Made by a program: the position numbers and the translations under genes
In this document: one piece after another, positions 43,935-52,034 of the stretch
Numbering within the stretch: the first letter of the stretch is position 1
Layout: every line of letters starts with the position of its first letter
Source of the DNA: Bog-473 sp963736525
GTDB lineage: Bacteria > Actinomycetota > Acidimicrobiia > Acidimicrobiales > RAAP-2
DNA length: 64,000 bases
NCBI GenBank assembly: GCA_963736525.1
Contig: CAVTPF010000010.1
Location: 248,001 to 312,000, forward strand
Reading direction: 5' to 3'
The notes under the pieces: generated by a model
What the model saw: the letters and a program-made list of their open reading frames with translations, nothing else
Told to the model about the DNA's origin: nothing
The model's database searches: none

Positions 43935-44762
43935 ATGGCACTCCCCACCCCCAAGGAGAACGCGACGGCCGTCGTCACCGGCGCGTCGTCAGGCATCGGC
44001 GCCGAAATCGCGCGCGAGCTCGCCCGGCGCGGTCACGGGGTCACGCTCGTGGCCCGTCGCGAGGACCGGCTGCAGGCACTCGCCGACGAGCTCGCCCGCG
44101 ACCACGCGGTCCGCGCCGAGGTGATCGCCGCGGACCTCACCGATGCGAGCTCACGCGGCGAGCTCCCGCGCCAACTGGCCGAGCGCGGCCTCACCCCCGA
44201 CATCCTCGTCAACAACGCCGGCTTCACGACGATGGGACCGGTGCACCGGGCCGACCGTGCCGCCGAGCTCGCCATGGTGCGCACCAACGTCGAGGCCGTC
44301 GTCGACCTCTGCACGCTGATCGTGCCGGGCATGGTGACCCGTCACCGCGGCGCGGTGCTCAACACCGCGTCGACGGCTGCGTTCCAGCCGCTGCCGGGCC
44401 AGGCGTGCTACGGCGCGTCAAAGGCGTTCGTCCTCTCCTACGGCCACGCGCTGGGAGCGGAGCTGCACGGGACCGGGGTGACCGTCACGACCCTGTGTCC
44501 CGGCCCGGTCGAGACCGGCTTCGCAGCAGCGGCCGGCATGAGCGATGCCGAGGCGGCGGAGACGCTGCCCGCGTTCATGTGGGTGCCCGCGGCCGACGTG
44601 GCCCGGGCGGCGGTCGAAGGTCTCGCCACCGGGCGGCCGGTGGTGATCCCGGGTGCGGCGAACCGGGCGGCCGCGGCGTTGGCTCACGTCGCACCGAAGG
44701 GGTGGCTCATGCCGATGATGGTCCGGCGCCATCCCGCGCTGCAGCAGGCACCACCGGCCTAG
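43935..44762 (+). CDS. SDR-family short-chain dehydrogenase
   Basis: Classical SDR of 275 residues: NADP-type loop TGASSGIGAEIAREL with VARREDRL behind the second strand, ILVNNAGFTTMGP, catalytic Ser in NTASTAAFQ and YxxxK in YGASKAFVLSYGHAL. The C-terminus with HVAPKGWLMPMMVRRHP resembles SDRs annotated as oxidoreductases near DltE/YqjQ. The substrate is unknown. A P450 follows 63 bases later with its own ribosome site. Confidence 0.87.
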   Translation: MALPTPKENATAVVTGASSGIGAEIARELARRGHGVTLVARREDRLQALADELARDHAVRAEVIAADLTDASSRGELPRQLAERGLTPDILVNNAGFTTMGPVHRADRAAELAMVRTNVEAVVDLCTLIVPGMVTRHRGAVLNTASTAAFQPLPGQACYGASKAFVLSYGHALGAELHGTGVTVTTLCPGPVETGFAAAAGMSDAEAAETLPAFMWVPAADVARAAVEGLATGRPVVIPGAANRAAAALAHVAPKGWLMPMMVRRHPALQQAPPA

Positions 44763-44825
44763 CGGGCGACGCCCGCTCCACTAGCCTCGGCCGCGGCACA
44801 CAACGAGGAACCACCGGGGGGACCC

Positions 44826-46037
44826 ATGCCACAGCTGGTCTCGGAGCTGCACCTGCCCTCTCTCGATGTGACGGGGCTGCAGCGCCAGGATGCGATCGAC
44901 GCCATTGCGGAGGCCCGGTCGACGCACTGGTTGGCCCGCACCGAGCTGGGCTATTCGGTCACGCGGTGGCAGGACGTCACCGCCATCCTGCGCGACCAAC
45001 GTTTCCACTCCGCGCTGTCCATGATTCAGGAGTCCCCGGAGCTGCAGGGCTCCGGGTACGGCGCCGGCCGCAGCGAATCGATCCTCACGATGGAGGGCGA
45101 GGGCCATGCTCGCCTGCGGCGCCTCGTCGCCCCCGCCTTCACCCCTGCGTCAGCGAACCGCCTCCGGCCGACCATGAGGACCGTGGTCGGCAAACTCGTG
45201 GACAGCATCGCCGGACAGGGCGAGTGCGAGCTGGTGGCCGACGTGTGCGAGCCGTACCCCATCCCCATCATCTGCGAGCTCCTCGGCGCCCCACCGGAGG
45301 ACTGGAAGCTGTTCTCGGCGTGGGCGACGGACATCTTCCGCATCTTCAACAACAACCTCGCCGAGGACCTGCCGCTCATCGCCCGGGCGGGCGAGGAGCT
45401 CACGGCCTACGTGAGCGACATGATCGCCGAGCGCCGGGCCGATCCCCGCAACGATCTGCTCAGCGACCTCATTGCGCTGGAAGAGGCGGGAGACCGGCTG
45501 TCGACCGAGGAGATGGCCATGCTGGCGCAGGCCGTCCTCATGGCGGGCACCGACACCACCCGCAACCAACTGGCGTGCTCAGTGGCGCTCTTCTCCGACC
45601 ATCCCGACCAATGGGCGCTGCTGGCCGAGCGCCCCGAGCTGGCCGGCCGCGCCGTGGAGGAATCGATGCGCTACCTGGGAGCGGTGCGCGCCACCGCCCG
45701 CGTGGCGGCCGAGGACGTCGTGTACCGCGACGTCCTGTTCCCCGCAGGGACGCTGGTCACAACGTCCCTGGCCGGCGCCAACCGCGATCCGGAGGCCTTC
45801 GCGGAGCCCGACGTCTTCGACATCACCCGCGAGCGGGACACCGCTCAGATGACCTTCGGCGCCGGCATCCACTTCTGCATGGGCGCGGCGCTGGCGCGGG
45901 CCGAGCTGCAGGAGGCCCTCCCGCTCCTGGCCCGTCGCATGCCCGGGCTGGCCCGCCGCGGCGACATCGAGTGGAAGCCCTCGTCGTTCGGGATCTGGGG
46001 GCCCGCACGGCTGCCGCTGCGCTTCGATCCCACCTGA
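44826..46037 (+). CDS. Cytochrome P450 (CYP)
   Basis: Soluble P450 of 403 residues. I-helix MAGTDTTRNQLA has the canonical Asp-Thr pair; ExxR is in EESMRYLGAVR; heme loop FGAGIHFCMGAALAR has ligand Cys351. It has the conventional acid-alcohol pair, unlike the P450 at 5421, so the two are different subfamilies. ATG 44826 follows GGGGGGACCC; TAGCCT at about 44781 could be the promoter box with a leader of roughly 35 bases. No ferredoxin gene is adjacent. Confidence 0.92.
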   Translation: MPQLVSELHLPSLDVTGLQRQDAIDAIAEARSTHWLARTELGYSVTRWQDVTAILRDQRFHSALSMIQESPELQGSGYGAGRSESILTMEGEGHARLRRLVAPAFTPASANRLRPTMRTVVGKLVDSIAGQGECELVADVCEPYPIPIICELLGAPPEDWKLFSAWATDIFRIFNNNLAEDLPLIARAGEELTAYVSDMIAERRADPRNDLLSDLIALEEAGDRLSTEEMAMLAQAVLMAGTDTTRNQLACSVALFSDHPDQWALLAERPELAGRAVEESMRYLGAVRATARVAAEDVVYRDVLFPAGTLVTTSLAGANRDPEAFAEPDVFDITRERDTAQMTFGAGIHFCMGAALARAELQEALPLLARRMPGLARRGDIEWKPSSFGIWGPARLPLRFDPT

Positions 46038-46107
46038 CGCGAGCGGTCGGCGTCCCGGCCCGAACTGGCTCGTCGACGGAGCCGCAGGCCGCCGCACCGT
46101 GTACCTC

Positions 46108-46158
46108 GGCTGGCGCGGCGTGCCCCGGCTGGCGCGGCGTGCCCCGGCTGGCGCGGCT
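46108..46158. repeat. 19-base tandem repeat, 2.6 copies
   Basis: GGCTGGCGCGGCGTGCCCC occurs at 46108-46126 and 46127-46145, then 12 bases of a third copy, abutting the 3' end of the DinB-like gene. It lies between two convergent genes and is probably a slippage product. Confidence 0.8.
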
Positions 46159-46723
46159 AAGCCTGGCGTCCCAGGAAGGCGGCCAGTTGGTCGGCCGCAG
46201 ATGCTCCCGCCGGGGCCTCGACCTGCGGGCCGAACGGTGCCGGCTCGGGGCCGCGTGTGTCGTCGGGCAGGAAGGCCCGTGCCACCCCGAGCATCTCGGT
46301 CGCCAGCGCGGGGTCGAGGTCCGTGGGCTGCCCCATAGCCCTGGCCAGGTCCCACCCGTGGGTGAAGACGTCGATGGCGGCGATGTTGATGAAGACGTTC
46401 CCGGGCATGTCACCGAAGGGGAGGTGCATGGTGCGCTCCATGGCGCCGTCGGCCGCGAAGGCCTCCACGGCGTGCGCGGCGCCCTGGTTGAACACGGCCA
46501 CCATGTCGTCGCGCGAGGCGAAGTCCGGCGCGTCACCGCCCTCGGGCGGCTTCCCCGTCTCGGCGACCGTCGCGAAGAAGGTGGTGCCGCCGACGATGTG
46601 GTTGACCAGCTCGCGGACCTTCCAGGAACGGCAGGGCGTGGACTCGTCCAGCTGCGCGGGCGTCACACCGGAAAGCACCGCGCCCGTCGATGCGAACGCC
46701 TTCTCGAGGTCCTTGAGGTCCAT
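46157..46723 (-). CDS. TIGR03086-type DinB/MDMPI metal-binding protein
   Basis: Protein of 188 residues with the actinobacterial pattern LTPCRSWKVRELVNHI-like: LDESTPCRSWKVRELVNHIV near residues 26-45 and DVFTHGWDLARAMGQPTDLD near 118-137. The two His, in LVNHI and FTHGW, are typical metal ligands of the mycothiol-dependent superfamily. Exact reaction unknown. ATG 46723 is preceded by GGGAGGACGGTGGAGCC. It lies downstream of the dehydratase pair on the same strand. Confidence 0.82.
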   Translation of the reverse strand: MDLKDLEKAFASTGAVLSGVTPAQLDESTPCRSWKVRELVNHIVGGTTFFATVAETGKPPEGGDAPDFASRDDMVAVFNQGAAHAVEAFAADGAMERTMHLPFGDMPGNVFINIAAIDVFTHGWDLARAMGQPTDLDPALATEMLGVARAFLPDDTRGPEPAPFGPQVEAPAGASAADQLAAFLGRQA

Positions 46724-46776
46724 GGCTCCACCGTCCTCCCGTCGCGTGCCGCGACGAACGTCGAACCTACCTCAGG

Positions 46777-47199
46777 TCAGGGCAGCGCCGCCGTGGCCTC
46801 GCCCACCAACTTGTCCTCGCCCTCCCCGTTCGACAGCGTGACCGCCAGGTCGACCAGCTTCTTGCCGTCCTCCTCGCGCTTGGCGGCCACCACGATCTTC
46901 GACGACAGCACCTCGTCGGGCCAGGTCTGGCGGGCGAAGCGGACCTGGTACCGCGTGACGTTGCCCACGCCCACGTAGTCGGTCAGCGCCGTGCCGAGCA
47001 GGCCCATGGAGAACATCCCGTGACCGAACACGCTGGGCTGCCCCGCCGCCTGGGCCGCGACCTCGTCGTGGTGCATCGGGTTGAAGTCGCCCGACGCGCC
47101 CGCGTACTTCACCAGGTCCGTACGGGTCAGCTTGTGCGTGACCACCGGCGCCTCGTCGCCGACCTCAACGTCCTCGAATGACAGCTTCTTCTCACCCAT
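46777..47199 (-). CDS. MaoC-type (R)-enoyl-CoA/ACP dehydratase subunit (HadB-like)
   Basis: Single hotdog-fold protein of 140 residues. The hydratase signature is AGASGDFNPMHHDEVAA with catalytic Asp and His, followed by GQPSVFGHGMFSMGLLG. This is the catalytic subunit pattern of HadB-like dehydratases. It lies 72 bases downstream of a gene for a second hotdog protein that lacks the full motif, so the two probably form a heterodimer as in mycobacterial HadAB. ATG 47199 follows GGGAGGTCGAGACG. Confidence 0.87.
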   Translation of the reverse strand: MGEKKLSFEDVEVGDEAPVVTHKLTRTDLVKYAGASGDFNPMHHDEVAAQAAGQPSVFGHGMFSMGLLGTALTDYVGVGNVTRYQVRFARQTWPDEVLSSKIVVAAKREEDGKKLVDLAVTLSNGEGEDKLVGEATAALP

Positions 47200-47271
47200 C
47201 GTCTCGACCTCCCATCGATTCGTCGCTCACAACCCTCGAGCTCGTCGCCAGCGTCACGTCGCTCGGGCGCC

Positions 47272-47787
47272 CTAGGCCCGGTGGATCAGGTTGAAACGCG
47301 CCGTCACCACGGGCTCGCCCGTCTTGTCGTCGCGCCAGTTGGTCTCCGAGACGATGAAGGTCATCGTCCGACCCCGGGACTCCTTCTGATAGGCGTCGGT
47401 GATCTTGCCCTCGCTGACCAGCACGTCACCCACCTGCACGGGGCGGTGGTAGACGAACTCCTGCTCGCCGTGGAGGATCAGCCCGCCCTTGGCCATGAGC
47501 GGCCCGACCGCGGTCATGAGCGGGTTGCCCGCCGGGGCATCGGTCGGCTGGAGCTCCTCGAACTTGCCCGAGAACTCCATGGCGAAGGGCCAGGTGGGCG
47601 GTGCCGGGATGGCGTCGAAACCGGCCGCCTTGGCGGCCTCGGGGTTGTGGTAGATCGGGCTCGTGCTGAGCACGGCGTCGGCGAAATGCTGCACCGGCCC
47701 CCGCTCCACGACCACCTTGGACTTGCCCGTCGGCTGCCCGATGATCTCCTTGAGCACGTCCTCTTGCGATGCGGCGTCGTTCGCCAC
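47272..47787 (-). CDS. MaoC N-terminal/FAS1-like dehydratase subunit (HadA-like)
   Basis: Hotdog-fold partner of 171 residues. It has VERGPVQHFADAVLSTSPIY, FDAIPAPPTWPFAMEF and the later ILHGEQEFVYHRPVQVGDVL, the profile of the N-terminal MaoC-like half that binds substrate but lacks the Asp-His pair. GTG 47787 follows AGGAGGCAGACG, a strong site, whereas the open frame runs further upstream without similarity. Together with the next gene it probably dehydrates or hydrates 3-hydroxyacyl thioesters. Confidence 0.84.
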   Translation of the reverse strand: MANDAASQEDVLKEIIGQPTGKSKVVVERGPVQHFADAVLSTSPIYHNPEAAKAAGFDAIPAPPTWPFAMEFSGKFEELQPTDAPAGNPLMTAVGPLMAKGGLILHGEQEFVYHRPVQVGDVLVSEGKITDAYQKESRGRTMTFIVSETNWRDDKTGEPVVTARFNLIHRA

Positions 47788-47941
47788 CGTCTGCCTCCTG
47801 TCCCCCTCCGCCGTCGTACCGGACCACTGGCGGGCACCGGCCCCCGGCCGATGCAGCGCCAAAGGTAGCGGGTCGCCTCGGCGCCGCCCAATCCGTCGCC
47901 AACCGGCGACCCCGGCCTCGAAATCGGTACCATCGGCCACT

Positions 47942-47965
47942 GTGGCCCCGGACGAGACCAACTAG
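47942..47965 (+). CDS. Candidate leaderless 7-codon mini-ORF upstream of nitroreductase
   Basis: TACCAT (47928-47933) ends 8 bases before GTG 47942, which opens the frame VAPDETN and stops at 47965, 20 bases before the nitroreductase ATG. It follows the same box and spacing as leaderless genes here, but it is so short that chance is a serious alternative. Confidence 0.25.
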   Translation: MAPDETN

Positions 47966-47985
47966 CTCGCCGGCGTCGCCACGTC

Positions 47986-48597
47986 ATGCCCGACTTCTTC
48001 GAGGTGGTGCACTCCCAGCGGGCTGCCCGCTCGTTCCTCCCCGACGACGTCGACGACGAGACCGTGGCCCGTATCCTGACCGCCGCCACCCACGCGCCCA
48101 GCGCCGAGAACAGCCAGCCGTTCGTCTTCGTGGTCGTCCGCGACCCGGAACTGCGCGCCAGCATCGGCGCGCTGACGGCGCGCCTGTGGCAGGGCGGCGC
48201 CCGCGCGCTCGAGCAGGACCGGCTCTCGCCGCACCTGCTGCGCGAGGTGGACGAGGGGGCGATGGGCGGCGTGGCGGCGGCGCCGGTGCTCGTCGTGGTG
48301 TGCGGCGACACCCGGCTGGTCTTTCCCCAGGCGATGGAGGCCTCGGTCTTCCCCGCGGTGCAGAACCTGTTGCTGGCCGCCCACGCGCTCGGCCTCGGCT
48401 CGACCCTGACCACCCTGCCGGTACTCGCCGGCGGCGATCTCTCCGGCCCGCTCGGCCTGCCGCCTGAGGTCGTGCCGGTGGCAGTCGTGCCGCTCGGCCA
48501 TCTCGCGGCTCCGCTCGGGCCACCCCGGCGCCGGCCGCTCTCGGAGAAGGCCCACCTGAACCGCTACGGGACGCCCTTTCCGAGAGCCGCCACCTGA
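47986..48597 (+). CDS. Nitroreductase-family FMN protein
   Basis: Protein of 203 residues with the nitroreductase fold: N-terminal FFEVVHSQRAARSFLPDDV with the FMN-phosphate arginines, ATHAPSAENSQPFVFVVVRD, then QAMEASVFPAVQNLLLAAHALGLGSTLTTL. These flavoproteins reduce nitro groups, quinones or enones with NAD(P)H. ATG 47986 starts the homology and no strong ribosome site precedes it. Divergent from the dehydratase pair; a SRPBCC gene follows 33 bases later with its own promoter box. Confidence 0.87.
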   Translation: MPDFFEVVHSQRAARSFLPDDVDDETVARILTAATHAPSAENSQPFVFVVVRDPELRASIGALTARLWQGGARALEQDRLSPHLLREVDEGAMGGVAAAPVLVVVCGDTRLVFPQAMEASVFPAVQNLLLAAHALGLGSTLTTLPVLAGGDLSGPLGLPPEVVPVAVVPLGHLAAPLGPPRRRPLSEKAHLNRYGTPFPRAAT

Positions 48598-48618
48598 CGC
48601 TGCCGTCAGGTTCGGGGA

Positions 48619-48624
48619 TATGGT
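48619..48624 (+). promoter_or_regulatory. -10 box TATGGT of SRPBCC gene
   Basis: TATGGT ends 6 bases before GTG 48631. Confidence 0.5.
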
Positions 48625-48630
48625 GAGGCG

Positions 48631-49164
48631 GTGCAGGAGCACCGCTCTTTCGTGGACATCGATGCGACGGTGGACGAGCTGTGGCAGCTCTTCTGGGCCC
48701 GCATCCCGCACACCGAGACGGGCGACGTCACCATCGACATCCTCTACCCCGGCAACGACATCGGTGAGGGCCTCATCCGCCACTGCACGTTCCGCGTGCC
48801 CCGCTATCTGCTCACAGGCGGCAAGGGGCAGTCGTGGGAGTGGCTCACCGAGGTCAGGCCGAAGGAGTCGTGGAAGTACACCGCCGTGGGCCGCCCGCTG
48901 CTCTCGGAGGCGGAGGGCCGGACCCGGCTGGAGGACCTCGGCGACGGGCGGACCCGTGTCCACTTCTCCGAGACCTACCACGTCTTCAACCCCGTGCTGC
49001 GCGCGCTGCTCGAGAGGAGGGTGCACGCCTTCATCTCCAAGGACAACGACCGGCTCATACACGAGTCGCTGACGACGGGCGTGCGCTACCTGCGCGCCGC
49101 CAAGGCCAAGGCCAAGGCGAAGGCCGCCGACGAGGCCATTCCTTCCGAGGCCGAACGGCCGTAG
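48631..49164 (+). CDS. SRPBCC (polyketide cyclase/START-like) protein
   Basis: Protein of 177 residues, START-like ligand-binding fold: EHRSFVDIDATVDELWQLFW at the start, WEWLTEVRPKESWKYTAVGR in the middle strands and DGRTRVHFSETYHVFNPVLR before the long C-terminal helix (ALLERRVHAFISKDNDRLI). The tail is Ala/Lys-rich (AAKAKAKAKAADEA), low-complexity and probably flexible. The ligand is hydrophobic and unknown. GTG 48631 is set by the promoter spacing. Confidence 0.75.
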   Translation: MQEHRSFVDIDATVDELWQLFWARIPHTETGDVTIDILYPGNDIGEGLIRHCTFRVPRYLLTGGKGQSWEWLTEVRPKESWKYTAVGRPLLSEAEGRTRLEDLGDGRTRVHFSETYHVFNPVLRALLERRVHAFISKDNDRLIHESLTTGVRYLRAAKAKAKAKAADEAIPSEAERP

Positions 49165-49205
49165 GGGTCCGGAGCCGGCTGCGGGCCCGGCCCGGCCCGG
49201 CCCGG

Positions 49206-49211
49206 TACGGT
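49206..49211 (+). promoter_or_regulatory. -10 box TACGGT of luciferase-like gene
   Basis: TACGGT ends 6 bases before GTG 49218. Just upstream is a run of CCCGG repeats (about 49184-49205). Confidence 0.55.
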
Positions 49212-49217
49212 GGCCAC

Positions 49218-50069
49218 GTGGACCTCGGTCGCGTGGGCGTCTGGTGGAGCGGTTCGTGGGGGGCGGCCGATCGCCCGGTCGACACCGCCGCAGAGCTCGA
49301 GTCCCTCGGCTACGGGGCACTCTGGTCGTCGGGAGGCTTCGACCGCGGCCTCTCACCGCACTTCGAACGCCTCCTCGCGTCCACGGACCGCGTCACGGTG
49401 GCCAGCGGCATCGTCAGCATCTGGGCCTCGGCACCGGGCGACGTCGGACGGGCCGTGGCCGACCTCGAGGCCCGCTTCCCGGGGCGCTTCGTGCTCGGCC
49501 TCGGGGCCAGCCACGCGGCTCTGGTCGAGCACTACGCCCACCCCTACACGCGGATGGTCGGCTACCTCGACGCGCTCGATGCACTGGAGACTCCGGTGGC
49601 GCCCGAGCGGCGCGTGCTGGCCGCCCTCGGTCCCCGCATGCTCCAGCTAGCGGCGGCGCGCGCGGCGGGGGCGCACCCCTATTTCGTCCCGGTGGAGCAC
49701 ACGGCACGCGCACGCGGGATCCTCGGGCCGGGCCCGCTCCTCGCGCCCGAAGTGGCGGTCGTGCTCGAGTCGGACCCGGCGCGGGCGCGGGAGCTCGCCC
49801 GCGGCTACGCCGCCGTCTACCTCGGCCTGCCCAACTACACGCAGAACCTGCGCACCTTCGGCTACGGCGACGAGGACATCGGCGGGGGCGGGAGCGACCG
49901 CCTGATCGACGCCGTGATCCCATGGGGCGACGTGGCCGCCGTCGCCGCCCGAGTCCACGAGCACCACGATGCCGGCGCGGACCACGTCTGCCTCCAGGTC
50001 GTGGCCGGCCGCCAGGAGATCCCGCTCGACGGCTACCGACAGCTGGCCTCTGGGCTTCTCGGGACGTGA
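49218..50069 (+). CDS. Luciferase-like (LLM class) F420-dependent oxidoreductase
   Basis: TIM-barrel enzyme of 283 residues, shorter than the one at 40411: VDLGRVGVWWSGSWGAADRP, LESLGYGALWSSGGFDRGLS, VASGIVSIWASAPGD, FPGRFVLGLGASHAALVEHY and MLQLAAARAAGAHPYFVP. This matches the TIGR03620-like group of probable F420 enzymes in actinobacteria. Substrate unknown. It converges on rdgB, leaving 13 bases between the stop codons. Confidence 0.85.
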   Translation: MDLGRVGVWWSGSWGAADRPVDTAAELESLGYGALWSSGGFDRGLSPHFERLLASTDRVTVASGIVSIWASAPGDVGRAVADLEARFPGRFVLGLGASHAALVEHYAHPYTRMVGYLDALDALETPVAPERRVLAALGPRMLQLAAARAAGAHPYFVPVEHTARARGILGPGPLLAPEVAVVLESDPARARELARGYAAVYLGLPNYTQNLRTFGYGDEDIGGGGSDRLIDAVIPWGDVAAVAARVHEHHDAGADHVCLQVVAGRQEIPLDGYRQLASGLLGT

Positions 50070-50082
50070 GCCGCTCCGCGCA

Positions 50083-50705
50083 TCAGCGCCCTGCTGACCG
50101 CTGCCCCAGCGCGGCGGCCAGCGCCCGGAAGGCCCGTCCCCGGTGCGACATCGCGTCCTTCTCCGAGGGCTCCATCTCGGCGAACGTGCGGCCGTGCCCA
50201 CCGTCGGGCTCGAACACGGGGTCGTAGCCGAAGCCGCGGTCGCCCCGGGGCGACGCGGCGATGGTCCCCTCCATGACGCCCTCGGCCCACACCTCGGTCC
50301 CGTCGGGGAAGGCCACCAGCGCCACCGTCTTGAAGCGAGCCCGGCGCGCGCCCCTCGGTCGGCCAGCGCTGCGAGCTCACGGAGCACCTTGGCCACGTTG
50401 TCGGCATAGGTGGCGTCCTCACCCGCATAGCGGGCCGTGAAGACCCCCGGGGCGCCCCCCAACGCGTCGACCTCCAGCCCGGTGTCGTCGGCCACGGCGG
50501 CCAGCCCCGTGGCGGCCACGAGCGCGCGCGCCTTCAGCCGGGCGTTGTCGAGGAGCGTCTCGCCGTCCTCGGCCACGTCGGGCACGTCCGGTGGCCGGGG
50601 GACCAGCTCGACCTCCATGGCCGCCGAGAGGACCGCGATGATCTCCCTCGCCTTGTCGGGGTTGGCGGACGCGAGCGCCAGCCGCAGCGGGCCGCGACCG
50701 CTCAC
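50083..50705 (-). pseudogene. rdgB: XTP/dITP diphosphatase (RdgB/HAM1) with frameshift
   Basis: House-cleaning pyrophosphatase removing inosine and xanthosine triphosphates. The frame from GTG 50705 reads LRLALASANPDKAREIIAVL, then VAEDGETLLDNARLKARALV and AVADDTGLEVDALGGAPGVF with AGEDATYADNV, all canonical. It then leaves homology after ALADRGAR. The rest (RARFKTVALVAFPDG, FGYDPVFEPDG, SEKDAMSHRGRAFRAL) is in another frame from about 50350. Removing one GC dinucleotide from the GCGCGCGC run at about 50346-50353 restores one frame reading GARRARFKTV. The gene is either truly disrupted or carries a sequencing/assembly slip. It is coupled to rph by a GTGA overlap. Confidence 0.85.
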
Positions 50706-51454
50706 CGCCGCGGGGGCGGCGCGGCCAGCACTGCGGCCTGCAGGGCCGTCAACTCGCCGACGCCCACCTCGGCCAGGCCGACCAGCGTGTCCAGCTCGTT
50801 CCTCGTGAACGCCATCCCTTCCGCCGTGCCCTGCACCTCGACAAAGCGGCCCGCGCCGGTCATCACCACGTTCATGTCGACCTCGGCGCGCGAGTCCTCT
50901 TCGTAGGGGAGGTCGAGCATCGGCACGCCGTCGATGATGCCGACCGAGACCGCCGCCACCGAGTCCGTGAGCGGGTGGGCGCGGACGGTCCCCGCCTGTA
51001 CCAGCCGGGTGCAGGCGTCGTGCAAGGCCACGTAGGCGCCGCAGATGGAAGCCGTGCGGGTGCCCCCGTCGGCCTGCAGCGCGTCGCAGTCGACGGTGAT
51101 CTGCACCTCGCCGAGCGCCACCAGGTCGCACACCGCCCGCAGCGAGCGCGCGATCAGCCGCTGGATCTCCTGCGTCCGACCGGACTGCTTCCCCTTGGCC
51201 GCCTCCCGGGAGGCACGTTCGGGTGTCGACCCGGGGAGCATGGAGTACTCGGCGGTGACCCAGCCCCGGCCCGTGCCCCGCATCCAGGGCGGGACCCGTT
51301 CCTCCACCGATGCCGTACACAGCACCCTGGTCTGGCCGAACGTGACGAGCACCGATCCCGGCGCCATGACCGTGTAGTCACGCTCGAAGCTCACCGGCCG
51401 CAGCTGGTCGATGGCGCGCCCGTCCTGGCGGGCCGTGCGGGGATCCCCGCTCAC
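50702..51454 (-). CDS. rph: Ribonuclease PH
   Basis: Phosphorolytic 3'-5' exoribonuclease of 250 residues trimming tRNA 3' ends. Family elements: DGRAIDQLRPVSFERDYTVM at the start, GSVLVTFGQTRVLCTASVEE, GRGWVTAEYSMLPGST, SREAAKGKQSGRTQEIQRLI, VDCDALQADGGTRTASI and LPYEEDSRAEVDMNVVMT. GTG 51454 is chosen for its GGGAGAAGACGAC ribosome site and for giving family length; an upstream GTG at 51469 and the longer frame are weaker. It precedes rdgB, the usual rph-rdgB pair. Confidence 0.95.
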   Translation of the reverse strand: MSGDPRTARQDGRAIDQLRPVSFERDYTVMAPGSVLVTFGQTRVLCTASVEERVPPWMRGTGRGWVTAEYSMLPGSTPERASREAAKGKQSGRTQEIQRLIARSLRAVCDLVALGEVQITVDCDALQADGGTRTASICGAYVALHDACTRLVQAGTVRAHPLTDSVAAVSVGIIDGVPMLDLPYEEDSRAEVDMNVVMTGAGRFVEVQGTAEGMAFTRNELDTLVGLAEVGVGELTALQAAVLAAPPPRR

Positions 51455-51574
51455 GTCGTCTTCTCCCACTGTGTTCCTCTCCGTCTCCCGGCTCCCGGCG
51501 CCCGGCTTCGGCGGACACCGTAGGCGACCGCCACTGTCCGGCGTCGCGTGACGCACCGACTGCGGACCGGTGCG

Positions 51575-52009
51575 TCAGTTCCCGTGCGCGAAGGCCTGCG
51601 GGTAGGAGTGGGTCGAGATCTCCAACGCCGCGTCGACATCGCGGTACGTCTTGAGCTCAATGACGTTGCCGCTGGGATCAGCGATCTTGGCCTTGGTCTG
51701 CTCCGTGCGCAAGCCCTCATCGTCCGTCGAGACCGGGACGACCCACGCCACGCTGCGCTCGGCCAGGCGGGCGATCATCACCTCGAACTCGTCACGGCCC
51801 AGCGTCACACCGAAGTGCCTCGACCCTTCACGCGCGGGAGACGGCGTCTCGTCCGGGCGGTCCTGCAACGTGATCTGCATGCCGTAGAACCACACGTCGG
51901 TGAAGCCTTCCCGGGTGCGCGCCGCCTGGCATCCGAGGGTGTGCACGTAGAAGTCACGCGCCTCGGCCAGGTCCCGCACGGGGATGGAGAGATGGAGGAT
52001 CGGCTGCAC
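51575..52009 (-). CDS. VOC-family (glyoxalase/dioxygenase-like) protein
   Basis: Protein of 144 residues in the vicinal oxygen chelate fold: HLSIPVRDLAEARDFYVHTL with the first metal ligand His, a central RHFGVTLGRDEFEVMIARL with the second, and IADPSGNVIELKTYRD with the Glu ligand. It could be a lyase, isomerase, dioxygenase or resistance protein; nothing decides. GTG 52009 fits the leaderless spacing. Its stop is about 120 bases before the rph start, and the strand is the same. Confidence 0.82.
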   Translation of the reverse strand: MQPILHLSIPVRDLAEARDFYVHTLGCQAARTREGFTDVWFYGMQITLQDRPDETPSPAREGSRHFGVTLGRDEFEVMIARLAERSVAWVVPVSTDDEGLRTEQTKAKIADPSGNVIELKTYRDVDAALEISTHSYPQAFAHGN

Positions 52010-52015
52010 GCCGCA

Positions 52016-52021
52016 AGCCTA
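52016..52021 (-). promoter_or_regulatory. -10 box TAGGCT of VOC gene
   Basis: Minus-strand TAGGCT is 6 bases before GTG 52009, inside the gap behind the membrane protein stop at 52035. Confidence 0.5.
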
Positions 52022-52034
52022 GGGCGACGCCGCC

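Noticed and set aside
46108..46158. 19-base repeats as attachment site or CRISPR
   Set aside because: They are directly adjacent without spacers, are not linked to an integrase, and look like replication slippage in GC-rich sequence.
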